Below are positions 1 to 8,963 of a DNA stretch of 64,000 nucleotides, piece by piece. A program made the translations under genes and the position numbers. This stretch comes from Sphingomonas sp. NBWT7 (GTDB taxonomy: Bacteria > Pseudomonadota > Alphaproteobacteria > Sphingomonadales > Sphingomonadaceae). Numbering within the stretch: the first letter of the stretch is position 1; each line of letters begins with the position of its first letter. The notes below the pieces were generated by a model, which was not told the origin of the DNA, did no database searches, and saw only the letters and a list, made by a program, of their open reading frames with translations. The stretch spans positions 705,501 to 769,500 of the forward strand of contig NZ_CP043639.1 in the NCBI RefSeq assembly GCF_014217605.1, in the 5' to 3' direction.

Positions 1-257
1 CACGGGCAGTCACGACCATCGAGGGGATCGGCGCCACGTCGTTGGGGGCTCGGGTGCAGAAGGCTTGGCTAGACCTGGAGGTGATCCAATGTGGCTACTG
101 CCAGTCTGGACAGATCATGACGGCCGCTGCCCTTCTGGCCTCCAATCCCTCACCTGACGACGAGGCGATAGACGCGGCGATGGCGGGCAACATCTGCCGA
201 TGCGGCACCTACGTTCGCATTCGCGAGGGCATCAAGCAGGCGGCCCGTCATGGCTGA
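1..257 (+). CDS. (2Fe-2S)-binding small subunit of a molybdenum aldehyde oxidoreductase, 5' end outside the window
   Basis: The reading frame is open from base 3 and runs to TGA at 257, so only the C-terminal 84 residues or so are present. The text contains the VTTIEGIG turn, then CGYCQSGQI and CRCGTY, which are the cysteine pairs binding the second [2Fe-2S] cluster in xanthine-oxidase and isoquinoline 1-oxidoreductase (IorA) small subunits. Its job would be to pass electrons from the molybdenum site in the next gene product to a cytochrome. The stop overlaps the start of the large subunit gene by 8 bases, so the two are translationally coupled. The family assignment is firm; the substrate is unknown. 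Confidence 0.9.
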   Translation, partial: RAVTTIEGIGATSLGARVQKAWLDLEVIQCGYCQSGQIMTAAALLASNPSPDDEAIDAAMAGNICRCGTYVRIREGIKQAARHG

Positions 258-2403
258 AGCTGCGCTCACTCGTCGCCAGCTGCTGGGCACGGGCGCGCTT
301 GGGATCGGCGGACTTCTGCTAGGCGTGAATCTCAGATCTGCAGAGGTGCAGGCTGCGCCTCTGGCAGGCGGTTTGTTCGCGCCTGACGCCTTCATACGCA
401 TCGCCTCTGACAGTCGTGCTACGATCATCATCCCGCAGACCGAGATGGGGCAGGGTATCTACACCTCGCTCACCATGCTGATCGCGGAGGAGCTCGACCT
501 GCCGCTGGCCGGCGTAACCATCGAAGCTGCTCCGGCCAACGACGCGCTCTATGGCAACCCCATACTGAAGGTGCAGTCGACCGGCGGTTCTACGTCGATG
601 CGGGCCTACTGGCCATTGATGCGCAAGGCCGGGTCCAGCGCGCGGTCGATGCTCCGCTCAGCAGCCGCCCGACGCTGGAAGGTTGATCCGGAAAGCTGCC
701 GCACTGAGGCGGGAGAGGTCATTCACGACGCAAGTGGTAAGCGGGTGGCCTATGGCGCCATTGCGGTCGCAGCCATGCGGGAGCGCCCTCCGATCGATCC
801 GCCGTTGAAGAAGCCATCGGAGTTTCGCCTGATCGGGCGATCGCAGCACCGCCTCGACACTCCCGGCAAGACGGACGGCTCGGTGCAGTATGGGATAGAT
901 GCGATGCCGGACGGCGTTCGCTTCGCGACTCTGGCCTGCTCCCCGGTGCTCGGTGGCAAGGTCGCGCATGTCGACGACAGTCAGGCGAAGGGTCTTGCAG
1001 GCGTGCGCCAGATTATCGTCATGGACGATATGGTCGCCGTGGTCGGCGAGACCAGCTGGGCCGCGATGCGGGGTCTGGCCGCGTTGGACGTCACGTGGGA
1101 CGACGGGCCCAACGCATCGCTTTCCACGGAGGATCTGCGCGAGGATCTCGTCAGAGCGGGTCGGCAGGACGGGCATGTGGCTCATGACACCGGCGCGCGT
1201 GCGAAGCTGCCTGGCGATGGCCTGATCGAGGCGCACTACGAGCTTCCGCTGCTTGCGCATGCTCCGATGGAGCCGATGAACTGCACGGTGCATCTGACGC
1301 CGGGCAGATGCGAGGTTTGGGTCGGAACGCAGGTAATGACCATGGCCCAGCGTGCCGCCGCTGAAGAGGCGGGGCTGACTCCAGAGCAGGTGGTCGTCCA
1401 CAATTACCTGATCGGAGGCGGCTTCGGGCGTCGGCTGGAGGTGGACGGCGTACGCAAGGCCGTCCGGATCGCCCGGCACGTCGACGGCCCCGTAAAGGTG
1501 ACCTGGTCGCGTGAGGAGGACATTGGGAAGGCACCTTATCGCTCGCTTTATGGCGGCTGGCTGAAGGCGCGTCTTCAGAACGGCATGCCCGTCGCCTGGT
1601 CTCACCGCGTTGCGGGCCCGGCGGTGATCGGTCGCTGGCTGCCGCCTGCTTTTGACGGGAAGGTGGACATCGACGCGGTCGATGCGGCATCGGAAACGCC
1701 GTACGACCTGCCTGCAATGTTCGTTGATTGGGTTCGTCACGAGCCCCGCGGCATCTACACCGGCTTCTGGCGTGGGGTCGGTCCTAACATGAACGTGTTC
1801 GCCGTAGAGAGCTTTGTGGACCGGCTGGCGCACGAAGCGGGACAGGATCCGCTGCAGTTCCGTCGCGCGCTGATCGGCAAGCACGCACGTGCCCGCACAG
1901 TGCTCGACTTAGCGGCGACCAAGGCCGGCTGGGGAACGCCGCTGCCAGCTGAGAGCGGACGGGGCATCAGCCTGCAGTGGGCGTTCGGAACATATCTTTG
2001 CACGATCGCAGAGGTGTCGGTGGCGGACGACGGGGCGGTGACGGTCAGACGTCTGACGAGCGCGGTCGATTGCGGCACGCCTGTCAATCCTGACGGCATC
2101 ATCTCGCAAATTCAGGGTGGTCACGTGTTCGGGCTGTCCGCCGCTCTGCATGGCCAGATCACCTTGGTGAACGGACGCACCCAGCAGAGCAACTTCCACG
2201 ACTATAGGGTGCTCCGCATCGACGAGGTGCCGCTCATCGACGTCCACTTGGTGCGCAGCTCCGAGGAACCAGGGGGCATTGGCGAACCGGGCACCGTGTC
2301 CGTTCAAGGCGCGGTGAACAATGCCATCTACGCGGCAACTGGTGTCCAGCTGAGCCGGATGCCGGTCGATCGAAGCCTGCTACGCAAGGAGGTGCGCGCA
2401 TGA
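250..2403 (+). CDS. Molybdopterin-binding aldehyde oxidoreductase large subunit (IorB/AldH-like)
   Basis: The 717-residue protein begins with a twin-arginine signal ([14 protein letters not shown], about residues 8-21), so it should be folded with its cofactor and exported through Tat. The remainder matches the IorB / membrane-bound aldehyde dehydrogenase large-subunit family, with GQGIYTSL near the N terminus, an internal GGGFGRR and a C-terminal GGIGEPGT pterin-site segment. With the upstream [2Fe-2S] subunit and the downstream three-haem cytochrome it forms the arrangement known for periplasmic aldehyde dehydrogenases of the AldFGH type, feeding electrons to the respiratory chain. The order small subunit, large subunit, cytochrome with short overlaps supports one complex. 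The true substrate could be an aldehyde or an N-heterocycle. Confidence 0.88.
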   Translation: MAEAALTRRQLLGTGALGIGGLLLGVNLRSAEVQAAPLAGGLFAPDAFIRIASDSRATIIIPQTEMGQGIYTSLTMLIAEELDLPLAGVTIEAAPANDALYGNPILKVQSTGGSTSMRAYWPLMRKAGSSARSMLRSAAARRWKVDPESCRTEAGEVIHDASGKRVAYGAIAVAAMRERPPIDPPLKKPSEFRLIGRSQHRLDTPGKTDGSVQYGIDAMPDGVRFATLACSPVLGGKVAHVDDSQAKGLAGVRQIIVMDDMVAVVGETSWAAMRGLAALDVTWDDGPNASLSTEDLREDLVRAGRQDGHVAHDTGARAKLPGDGLIEAHYELPLLAHAPMEPMNCTVHLTPGRCEVWVGTQVMTMAQRAAAEEAGLTPEQVVVHNYLIGGGFGRRLEVDGVRKAVRIARHVDGPVKVTWSREEDIGKAPYRSLYGGWLKARLQNGMPVAWSHRVAGPAVIGRWLPPAFDGKVDIDAVDAASETPYDLPAMFVDWVRHEPRGIYTGFWRGVGPNMNVFAVESFVDRLAHEAGQDPLQFRRALIGKHARARTVLDLAATKAGWGTPLPAESGRGISLQWAFGTYLCTIAEVSVADDGAVTVRRLTSAVDCGTPVNPDGIISQIQGGHVFGLSAALHGQITLVNGRTQQSNFHDYRVLRIDEVPLIDVHLVRSSEEPGGIGEPGTVSVQGAVNNAIYAATGVQLSRMPVDRSLLRKEVRA

Positions 2404-3734
2404 TCGCCCGTCGTCCCGCCCTGCTGCTGCTGGCAGCAGCCGTCCTGATCTTCCTGGCAGTGGTCGCGTGGCGGCTGCTGGTCTTGCCATCCGCGCTGTC
2501 TTTCGCGGGGGGCACTGAGGTCGATCTGTCAGCCTATGTCGGCGCTTCCCCGACCGGCGTGCCGGCCGAGCTGGCGGGCGCCGACGAGCTGACCAAGGGC
2601 AAGTATTTGACGGAGGCGTCGGACTGCGCAGCCTGTCACACCGCGAAGGAAGGCAAGCCATATGCGGGCGGTCGACCCTTCAAGCTCCCGTTTGGCACCA
2701 TCTACACGCCCAACATTACGCCCGACCGTGAGACCGGCATCGGCGCCTGGACCAATGCGGAATTCCTGCGTGCCGTCCACAAGGGCATTGGCCGACGAGG
2801 AGAGCGGCTCTATCCGGCTCTCCCTTACGCATCCTACACGTTGCTCACCGACGCGGACGTGCTGGCCATCCGGCGCTATCTGGCGAGTCTTCCGGCGGTG
2901 CGGCAGGCCAACTTGCCGAACACCTTTTCCTTTCCATTCAGTCAGCGCTGGCTGATGGGTCTCTGGAGCGCCTTCTTCAGCCCGAACAAGCGTTTCCGAC
3001 CAGTGGCCGAACGGGACGCGCAGTGGAACCGCGGCGCCTACCTGGTGGAAGCAGCCGGCCACTGTGGTGAATGCCACACGCCGAGGACGGTCGCGCAGGC
3101 AATGGACACGCGACGCAAGTTCGCCGGTGGACAGGCAGAGGGCTGGAACGCCTACAATATAACGGCCGATCGCCTCAGTGGCATTGGAGCCTGGGCGGCG
3201 CAGGATCTGTCCACCTATCTTACGACGGGATACGCTCCGGGCCACGGTGTCGCATCGGGGCCGATGGCAGAGGTGGTGGAGTTGAGCACCAGCCGAATGA
3301 CCCCGTCCGACATCGCAGCGATGGTGGCCTATCTCAAAACCGTGCCGCCGGTCAGCACGAAGGAGGCACCGGCAATGGCTGGTCCCGCGCCGACAATCGC
3401 CAGCGCCGGATCGGCAGGTGGCGATCCGGCGGGCAGGCGCCTGTTCGAAGGCGCCTGTGCCAGCTGCCATGCCTGGACGGGGCGCGGCGCGATAACGCCA
3501 GACCAGCAGCTTACCGGCAACCGCGCGGTGAACGACCGAACGGCGGCTAACGTGGCGATGATCATCCTGGACGGGAGCGGCTCTCCGCAGCACGCGCGCG
3601 CTTACATGCCGAGCTTCCGCTCCTCGTACAGCGATGCCGAAATCGCTGCGGTGTCGAATTTCGTGACCGCCAGATTTGGAAGCCGGCCGTCGAGAATCGG
3701 TGCGGCAGACGTGAAGAAGATGAGGGATCAATGA
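2400..3734 (+). CDS. Three-haem cytochrome c, electron-transfer subunit
   Basis: The 444-residue protein has an uncleaved-looking N-terminal membrane segment (about residues 7-28) and three haem c motifs: CAACH at 76-80, CGECH at 222-226 and CASCH at 353-357. This is the layout of the cytochrome subunit of membrane-bound alcohol and aldehyde dehydrogenases, which passes electrons to ubiquinone. The start codon overlaps the stop of the large subunit gene (ATGA), so it is the third gene of the operon and very probably the electron acceptor of that enzyme. Segments such as FGTIYTPNITPD are typical of this cytochrome family. Confidence 0.9.
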   Translation: MIARRPALLLLAAAVLIFLAVVAWRLLVLPSALSFAGGTEVDLSAYVGASPTGVPAELAGADELTKGKYLTEASDCAACHTAKEGKPYAGGRPFKLPFGTIYTPNITPDRETGIGAWTNAEFLRAVHKGIGRRGERLYPALPYASYTLLTDADVLAIRRYLASLPAVRQANLPNTFSFPFSQRWLMGLWSAFFSPNKRFRPVAERDAQWNRGAYLVEAAGHCGECHTPRTVAQAMDTRRKFAGGQAEGWNAYNITADRLSGIGAWAAQDLSTYLTTGYAPGHGVASGPMAEVVELSTSRMTPSDIAAMVAYLKTVPPVSTKEAPAMAGPAPTIASAGSAGGDPAGRRLFEGACASCHAWTGRGAITPDQQLTGNRAVNDRTAANVAMIILDGSGSPQHARAYMPSFRSSYSDAEIAAVSNFVTARFGSRPSRIGAADVKKMRDQ

Positions 3735-4618
3735 TGAGCGATGCGCATACGGGCGAGATGCGGAAACTTGGTCGGAAGCTCTCGTGGCTGATTACCGGCT
3801 GTTCTCGTGGACTGGGCATGGCCATGGCGGAGCGGGTGCTCGCTGAAGGCGATCTGCTGCTGGCCACGGCTCGTGATACCTCAACGCTCGAGCCACTCGC
3901 CCGACGTTTTCCGCAAACGCTGAAGAGATACACGCTTGACGTGACCGACGCCCAAGCAGCTGACGATGCGGTCTCGTTGGCTGTTGAAGCGTTCGGCGGC
4001 TTGGACGTCCTCGTCAACAATGCCGGCTACGGGCACATCGCACCGTTCGAGCAGGTTGAGGCGGATGACTTCAGAGCGCAGATCGAAGCGAACCTGTTCG
4101 GCGTCGTGAATCTTACGCGTGCCGTTTTGCCGATCATGCGGTCCCGACGCGCCGGACACATAATCAACATCTCGTCGATCGGCGGGCGGATCGGTGCTCC
4201 CGGTCTGACCGCCTATCAGTCGGCGAAGTGGGCGGTGAGCGGTTTCACCGAGTCCCTGTCGCAAGAAACTGGCGCGTTCGGTGTAAAGGTGATCTCCATC
4301 GAGCCTGGCGGGATGCGGACGGATTGGGGAGCCACCGCCCGGGGCAAAACCTTCGATATCCTTGCGGATTATGAGTCGACGGTCGGTGCGTTCCTAGCGA
4401 GAATGGACGATTTCGTCGGACAGGAGGTGGGCGATCCCGCCAAGATCGCTGGCGTCATATTCGACCTGTCCAGGCGTCAGGACCTCCCGCAGCACCTGAT
4501 CCTCGGCAGCGACGCCTTGGCGGTCTTCGAGCGTGGCGACGCGGCGCGCAGAAAGGCCGCGGAGGAATGGTTGCCGGTAAGCCGATCCGTGGACGTGGAC
4601 AACGCTGCCATCTCCTGA
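3731..4618 (+). CDS. SDR family oxidoreductase
   Basis: This is a classical short-chain dehydrogenase of 295 residues. The nucleotide-binding motif TGCSRGLG lies at 22-29, NNAG near 96-99, a serine in INISS near 145-149, and the catalytic pair Tyr162 and Lys166 in YQSAK. The gene overlaps the cytochrome stop by four bases (ATGATG), so it is the fourth gene of the same operon. It may produce or remove the aldehyde handled by the molybdenum enzyme, but that is only inference from position. A second ATG three bases downstream is an equally good start. Confidence 0.88.
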   Translation: MMSDAHTGEMRKLGRKLSWLITGCSRGLGMAMAERVLAEGDLLLATARDTSTLEPLARRFPQTLKRYTLDVTDAQAADDAVSLAVEAFGGLDVLVNNAGYGHIAPFEQVEADDFRAQIEANLFGVVNLTRAVLPIMRSRRAGHIINISSIGGRIGAPGLTAYQSAKWAVSGFTESLSQETGAFGVKVISIEPGGMRTDWGATARGKTFDILADYESTVGAFLARMDDFVGQEVGDPAKIAGVIFDLSRRQDLPQHLILGSDALAVFERGDAARRKAAEEWLPVSRSVDVDNAAIS

Positions 4619-4999
4619 GTCGAGGGCTCCGACTTCTAAGCTGTCGCTTGTCGGACCGAACGGCTGAAGAGCGAATGCTACCGGTGGTGAATTAGGAGCG
4701 CATGTACAAGCCGATGTCATTCACCGAGCTTGGCACTCTCGCAGGGTCTCGTAATCTGTCGCAACTTCGCGGACGTCTTCGACGGACGGTTAACGGCGCC
4801 CAGTGCACCAGGCTGCGGCGCCGTGCTCCGCGTCAACCTGCGTGGCGGAGAGTGCGCTAGGGGGGCGCCAATGGCGAGCTCACAAGGCTGTATTCTGACC
4901 CTTACTCGACGGGTGTATGCCCCAGCCAATACCGACTGACGTATGGGCGCATCCCGCCTCAGGCGTCAGGGTTGGCGCAACTTTTCAGGATGAGCCACC
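4619..4999. other. Intergenic stretch of 381 bases without a convincing gene
   Basis: No recognisable coding sequence was found here. A 52-codon frame from ATG 4702 to TAG 4860 follows a good AGGAG, but its product (MYKPMSFTELGTL...) resembles nothing known to me and is rich in arginine codons, so it is probably chance or the stub of a decayed gene. The region separates the aldehyde oxidoreductase operon from the aldo/keto reductase and presumably holds the promoter of the latter. No terminator hairpin with a T tract was seen. Confidence 0.4.
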
Positions 5000-5860
5000 A
5001 TGACTGTCGACGCAACTTCCTCCGGCCAGTTTGCCATCGGCGGTGACCTGACCGTCACCCGCCTAGGCTTCGGCGCGATGCGGATCGTTGGCGCCGGCGT
5101 ATGGGGCCCGCCCGACGATCGCGATGAAGTGTTGCGCGTACTGCGGCGGCTGCCGGAGATCGGGATCGACCTCGTCGACACGGCAGACGCTTATGGGCCC
5201 TTCGTCAGCGAGGACCTGATCGCCGAAGCGCTGGCGCCCTATGATCGCGTTACCGTCGCCACCAAAGGCGGCTTGGTCCGCTATCCAAATAATCCATCGC
5301 CCTGGCCCCAGATCGGTGATCCGCATTACCTTCGTCAATGCGTTCACATGAGCCTGCGTCGCCTCCGGGTCGAGCGACTCGATCTCTGGCAGCTGCACCG
5401 CGTAGATCCGAAGGTGCCGCAGAAGGAACAGTTCGACGTCATTCGCTCGTTTCTTGACGAAGGATTGATCCGTCACGCTGGGCTCAGCCAGGTCACCGTC
5501 GCGCAGATAGAGGAAGCGCGCACCTTCTTCCCGGTGGCCACAGTGCAGAACCGCTACAACATCGCCGACCGCTCCAGCGAAGACGTACTAGACTACTGTA
5601 CCGCGCACGGCATCGGCTTCATTCCCTGGCGTCCACTCGCCCCGGGCGACCTGGGCACGCCGAATGGCGCCGTGAGCCGGATCGCGGCAGCGAAAGGGGC
5701 AACCGCCGGGCAGATCGCGCTGGCTTGGCTTCTACGGCGCAGTCCGGTCATGCTGCCGATCCCCGGCACTAGCAGCGTCTCTCATCTCGAGGAGAACGCC
5801 GCTGCCGCGTCGATCGAACTCAACGATGCGGAATTTGGGGAACTTACCGCAGGAATCTGA
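5000..5860 (+). CDS. Aldo/keto reductase
   Basis: The 286-residue protein is a TIM-barrel aldo/keto reductase. The catalytic tetrad can be read as Asp60, Tyr65 (LVDTADAYG), Lys89 (VATKGG) and His133 (LWQLHRVD). The end of the barrel carries LPIPGTSS, the NADP phosphate-binding turn. It would reduce aldehydes or ketones with NADPH in the cytoplasm. It stands alone after a 381-base gap and is followed by a broken alcohol dehydrogenase. AKR members of this type (oxidoreductase, YdbC/YajO-like) act on varied carbonyls, so no substrate can be named. Confidence 0.9.
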   Translation: MTVDATSSGQFAIGGDLTVTRLGFGAMRIVGAGVWGPPDDRDEVLRVLRRLPEIGIDLVDTADAYGPFVSEDLIAEALAPYDRVTVATKGGLVRYPNNPSPWPQIGDPHYLRQCVHMSLRRLRVERLDLWQLHRVDPKVPQKEQFDVIRSFLDEGLIRHAGLSQVTVAQIEEARTFFPVATVQNRYNIADRSSEDVLDYCTAHGIGFIPWRPLAPGDLGTPNGAVSRIAAAKGATAGQIALAWLLRRSPVMLPIPGTSSVSHLEENAAAASIELNDAEFGELTAGI

Positions 5861-5925
5861 TCGTCGCCTCGAGCCGCTCGCCCGCGCGTAGCTCTGCGTC
5901 ACCTTCGATACTTAGATAAACCCAC

Positions 5926-6255
5926 ATGCATACTCTTGATCAGGCAAACGCTCGCGGATCTACCGGCGCGGCGACCACGTTAGATCTGACTACAGTGCGC
6001 GCCTATTCCGCCGCCGACGCGACCAGTCCGCGCAAGGAGGTGACCATCCGGCGCCACCCGCCTGCTCCGATGGATGTCGTGCTGTACGTGCCGTATTGCG
6101 GTGTCTGCCATAAGGACGTTCATCAGGTCCGCGATGAGTGGAATGACATGCAGCCGACTAAATATCGCAGCGCGCGGGGACATAAGATGGTCGACCGTGT
6201 GGCGGCTGTCGGCAACCACCGCTCCTCGACTCATGCAACGGTATTTCGGGTGTAG
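5926..6255 (+). pseudogene. Truncated zinc-dependent alcohol dehydrogenase (YahK/cinnamyl alcohol dehydrogenase type)
   Basis: The first 100 residues or so match the N terminus of YahK-like zinc alcohol dehydrogenases: VRAYSA, then YCGVCHKDVHQVRDEW, the catalytic-zinc cysteine region. After about residue 95 the match ends and the frame stops at 6255, whereas family members have about 350 residues. The usual GHE motif reads GHK, and the text between ([17 protein letters not shown]) is degenerate. The break lies within a few bases of where the comM remnant begins, so one deletion or recombination event probably removed the rest of both genes. No function is expected. Confidence 0.75.
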
Positions 6256-6257
6256 CT

Positions 6258-7142
6258 ATATCGCACCTGTTGATGATCGGGCCACCGGGGGCCGGCAAAT
6301 CGCTGATGGCGTCGTGCCTGCCGGGTATCCTGCCGCCGCTCGATCCCGGCGAGGCGCTCGAGGTGTCGATGGTGCAGTCGGTCGCTGGCACGCTCGACGG
6401 TGGGAGGCTGACACGAACGCGGCCGTTTCGTGCGCCGCATCATTCGGCATCGATGGCGGCGCTGACCGGCGGCGGGCTGAAGGTGCGGCCGGGCGAGGTA
6501 AGCCTCGCGCATCTAGGGGTGCTGTTCCTCGACGAGCTGCCGGAGTTTTAGCGCGCAGTGCTCGATTCGCTGCGCCAGCCGCTCGAATCGGGCAGCGTCA
6601 GCGTTGCGCGGGCGAATGCGCACGTCACCTTTCCGGCACGCGTCCAGCTCGTCGCCGCGATGAACCCGTGCCGCTGCGGCTATCTCGGCGATCCGGGGCT
6701 CGCCTGCGCGCGCGCGCCGAAATGCGCCGCCGACTATCAGGCCAAGGTGTCGGGGCCGCTGCTCGATCGCATCGACCTGCACGTCGAAGTGCAGGCGGTG
6801 AGCGCCGCCGATCTGATGCTGCCGCCGCCAAGCGAGGGCTCCGCCGACGTGGCGGCGCGCGTGGCAGCGGTGCGCGCGATGCAGGCCGAACGATACCGCA
6901 ATCACACAGTAAGGACCAACGCGGAAGCGGAAGGCGAACTGCTCGAGGCGGTGGCGACGCCAGACGATGCGGGTCGCGCGCTGCTGGCGCAGGCGGCCGA
7001 GACGATGCGGCTGTCGGCGCGCGGCTACACGCGCATCCTGCGCGTCGCGCGGACGATCGCCGACATGGCGGGTAGCGACGCCGTTACGCGCATCCACATC
7101 GGTGAGGCGTTGAGCTACCGTCGGCAGCCGCCGCGCAACTAG
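6258..7142 (+). pseudogene. comM: comM (Mg chelatase-like AAA+ helicase) remnant, 5' truncated and with an in-frame TAG
   Basis: From about 6261 the frame reads [14 protein letters not shown], the Walker A site that lies in the middle of ComM/YifB, so the N-terminal half is missing. Walker B (LFLDELPEF) is followed at once by TAG at 6549-6551. The same frame then continues with VLDSLRQPLESG, the zinc-type motif MNPCRCGYLGD and the C-terminal lid domain to TAG at 7140-7142. Intact ComM has about 500 residues and serves as a branch-migration helicase in natural transformation; only about 290 codons remain here. It cannot give a normal protein. The last four bases overlap the convergent GGDEF-EAL gene. 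Confidence 0.88.
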
Positions 7143-8749
7143 CCTGCGAGGCGCCGGTCGGTGGCGGTCGGCGCCGGCACGTTCCCGAGCAGGCGGCGCT
7201 CGGCGAGCAGCCGGCGGGCGTTCGCGCCGCTCATCGGCCGACCATAGAGATAGCCCTGGCCGCGCGCGCAGCCGAGCGCGCGCATCCGCTCCTCGATCTC
7301 CTTGTCCTCGATGCCTTCCGCCGTGACGGGCAGGTTGAGGCTCGCGCCGAGGCTGGTGATCGCATCAACGATCGCCGCGCTGTCGGCGTTGTCGGCGACC
7401 GCCTGGACGAAGCTCTTGTCGATCTTGATGCGATCGAACGGCAGCGCGCGCAGGTGCGCGAGGCTGGAATAGCCGGTGCCGAAATCGTCGAGCGCGATGC
7501 GGATGCCCTGGTTCTTAAGGCTGCCGACGATCGATTGGGCAAGCGCGAGGTTTTCAAACAAGGCGCTCTCCGTCACCTCGATCTCCAGACGCTGGGCCGG
7601 AAAGCCGGTTTCGAGCAGCAGCTTGATAATCTTCTGCGGCAGCCAGGCGTCGCGCAGTTGAAGCGGAGAGACGTTGATCGCGAGCGACAGCTCGGGGGCC
7701 CAGTCGCGCGCGGCGACGAACGCTTGGCGCATGATCGATAGCGACAGATCGGCGATGAGCCCGGTCTGCTCGGCGATGGGAATGAAGCGATCGGGCGCGA
7801 TCGTGCCGTGAACGGGATGCTCCCAACGCGCGAGCACTTCGAAGCCGTGTAGGCGGCCGGTGGCCAGATCGATCTGCTGCTCGAAATACGGCACGATGTG
7901 CCCGGCGGGAATCGCGTGACGCAGGCCGTTTTCGAGCTCGTTGCGGACATGCAGCGCGTGCGCCATCGCAGGATCGAACCAGACGTAGCGGTTCCGCCCG
8001 CCGTCCTTGGCGGCGTACATCGCGATGTCGGCGGCGCGCATCAGTGCATCGATCGAGCCGCGTTCGAGATCCGAGCGCGCGATTCCGATCGAGGCGGAGA
8101 CATGAATCGCGGTGCCGGCGACCTGCGCCGGTCCGGCGAGCCGGCTGACGAGATCCTCGGCGATGCGCTGCACCACCGAAGGCTGCCGCGGATCGAAGAC
8201 GAGGGCGCAGGCGAATTCGTCGCCGCCAAGCCGCGCAGCAAGCGCGGCGGCGGGCAGTGCCGAGGCGATGTCCGCCGCGACGCGTGTCAGGACCGCGTCT
8301 CCGGCGGCGTGGCCATGAAGGTCGTTGATCGTCTTGAAGCGATCGAGATCAATCAGCAGCAGCGCCACCGCTTGGCCGCGGCGCGCCGCTTCCTGGAGCA
8401 GCGCCGCCCCGTCCTCCAGCAAACTGCGGCGGTTGAGGAAGCCGGTCAGCGGGTCGCGTGTGCTGAGCATGCGGACGCGTTCGTTGCTTTCGACGTGCTG
8501 TTCGAGCGCGCGGACGAAGTCGCGATGCCGCCGCCAGCCGATCAGGATCAGCGCGATGTTGAGCATCAGCGCGATCAACAGGGATCGATCGAGCGCTTCG
8601 GTGCCACCGAACCATTGCCGCACGAGCGTGCTTCCCAACGTGCCGGCGATTGCAACGAAGAGCAGGATCGCGGCGCCGGTGACGAGCGTCGTCGCCGTCG
8701 CGCGTCGCGCGGTGCGTGCGTCGTCGGGCTTGCGGTTGCCGCGCTGCAT
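7139..8749 (-). CDS. GGDEF-EAL protein with an N-terminal membrane anchor (cyclic di-GMP turnover)
   Basis: The start at 8749 is chosen for the GGAGG about eight bases upstream and gives 536 residues. Two hydrophobic segments (about 21-43 and 55-71) anchor it, followed by a GGDEF domain with intact GGDEF at 175-179 and an EAL domain whose signature reads EVL at 304-306. Other EAL landmarks are intact: DDFGTGYSS, KIDKSFV and TAEGIE. No RxxD inhibitory site is seen upstream of GGDEF. It could therefore make cyclic di-GMP, degrade it, or both. It is convergent with the comM remnant and divergent from ffh. Confidence 0.9.
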   Translation of the reverse strand: MQRGNRKPDDARTARRATATTLVTGAAILLFVAIAGTLGSTLVRQWFGGTEALDRSLLIALMLNIALILIGWRRHRDFVRALEQHVESNERVRMLSTRDPLTGFLNRRSLLEDGAALLQEAARRGQAVALLLIDLDRFKTINDLHGHAAGDAVLTRVAADIASALPAAALAARLGGDEFACALVFDPRQPSVVQRIAEDLVSRLAGPAQVAGTAIHVSASIGIARSDLERGSIDALMRAADIAMYAAKDGGRNRYVWFDPAMAHALHVRNELENGLRHAIPAGHIVPYFEQQIDLATGRLHGFEVLARWEHPVHGTIAPDRFIPIAEQTGLIADLSLSIMRQAFVAARDWAPELSLAINVSPLQLRDAWLPQKIIKLLLETGFPAQRLEIEVTESALFENLALAQSIVGSLKNQGIRIALDDFGTGYSSLAHLRALPFDRIKIDKSFVQAVADNADSAAIVDAITSLGASLNLPVTAEGIEDKEIEERMRALGCARGQGYLYGRPMSGANARRLLAERRLLGNVPAPTATDRRLAG

Positions 8750-8901
8750 CAGGTTTGCCTCCACACCGACGAAGCAGTGCGCGGCGGGAGTGTAGAAGGC
8801 GTTAAGAGCGCGGTGGGTTGCCCTGGGCGGGCGATTGACGTAGGGACCGCGCCACGTTCCGTGTTGAACGCTGAAGGAAAGCGCCCACGTGGTGCACGCT
8901 G

Positions 8902-8930
8902 GCCGGCGAGGTTTCGCCCGCCGGCGCTTT
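8902..8930 (+). terminator. Hairpin with short T run upstream of ffh
   Basis: GCCGGCG at 8902-8908 pairs with CGCCGGC at 8919-8925, followed by GCTTTTGCGTTT. It lies 34 bases before the ffh start in the ffh leader, so it could be an attenuator or a 5' UTR structure rather than the end of a gene. No upstream gene on this strand needs a terminator. Confidence 0.4.
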
Positions 8931-8963
8931 TGCGTTTGGCGCGGGAAGATGGAGTTTGATACG

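Noticed and set aside
658..1884. 408-codon open frame antisense to the molybdenum subunit
   Set aside because: It has no motif and shadows a gene with clear family blocks.
4730..4939. 69-codon open frame between the SDR and the aldo/keto reductase
   Set aside because: No ribosome site, no family resemblance, and a biased composition; treated as non-coding.
8889..8963. Extended N terminus of Ffh (25 extra residues)
   Set aside because: The upstream text is arginine-rich, contains a hairpin, and the family start MFDSLSDRL has its own ribosome site.
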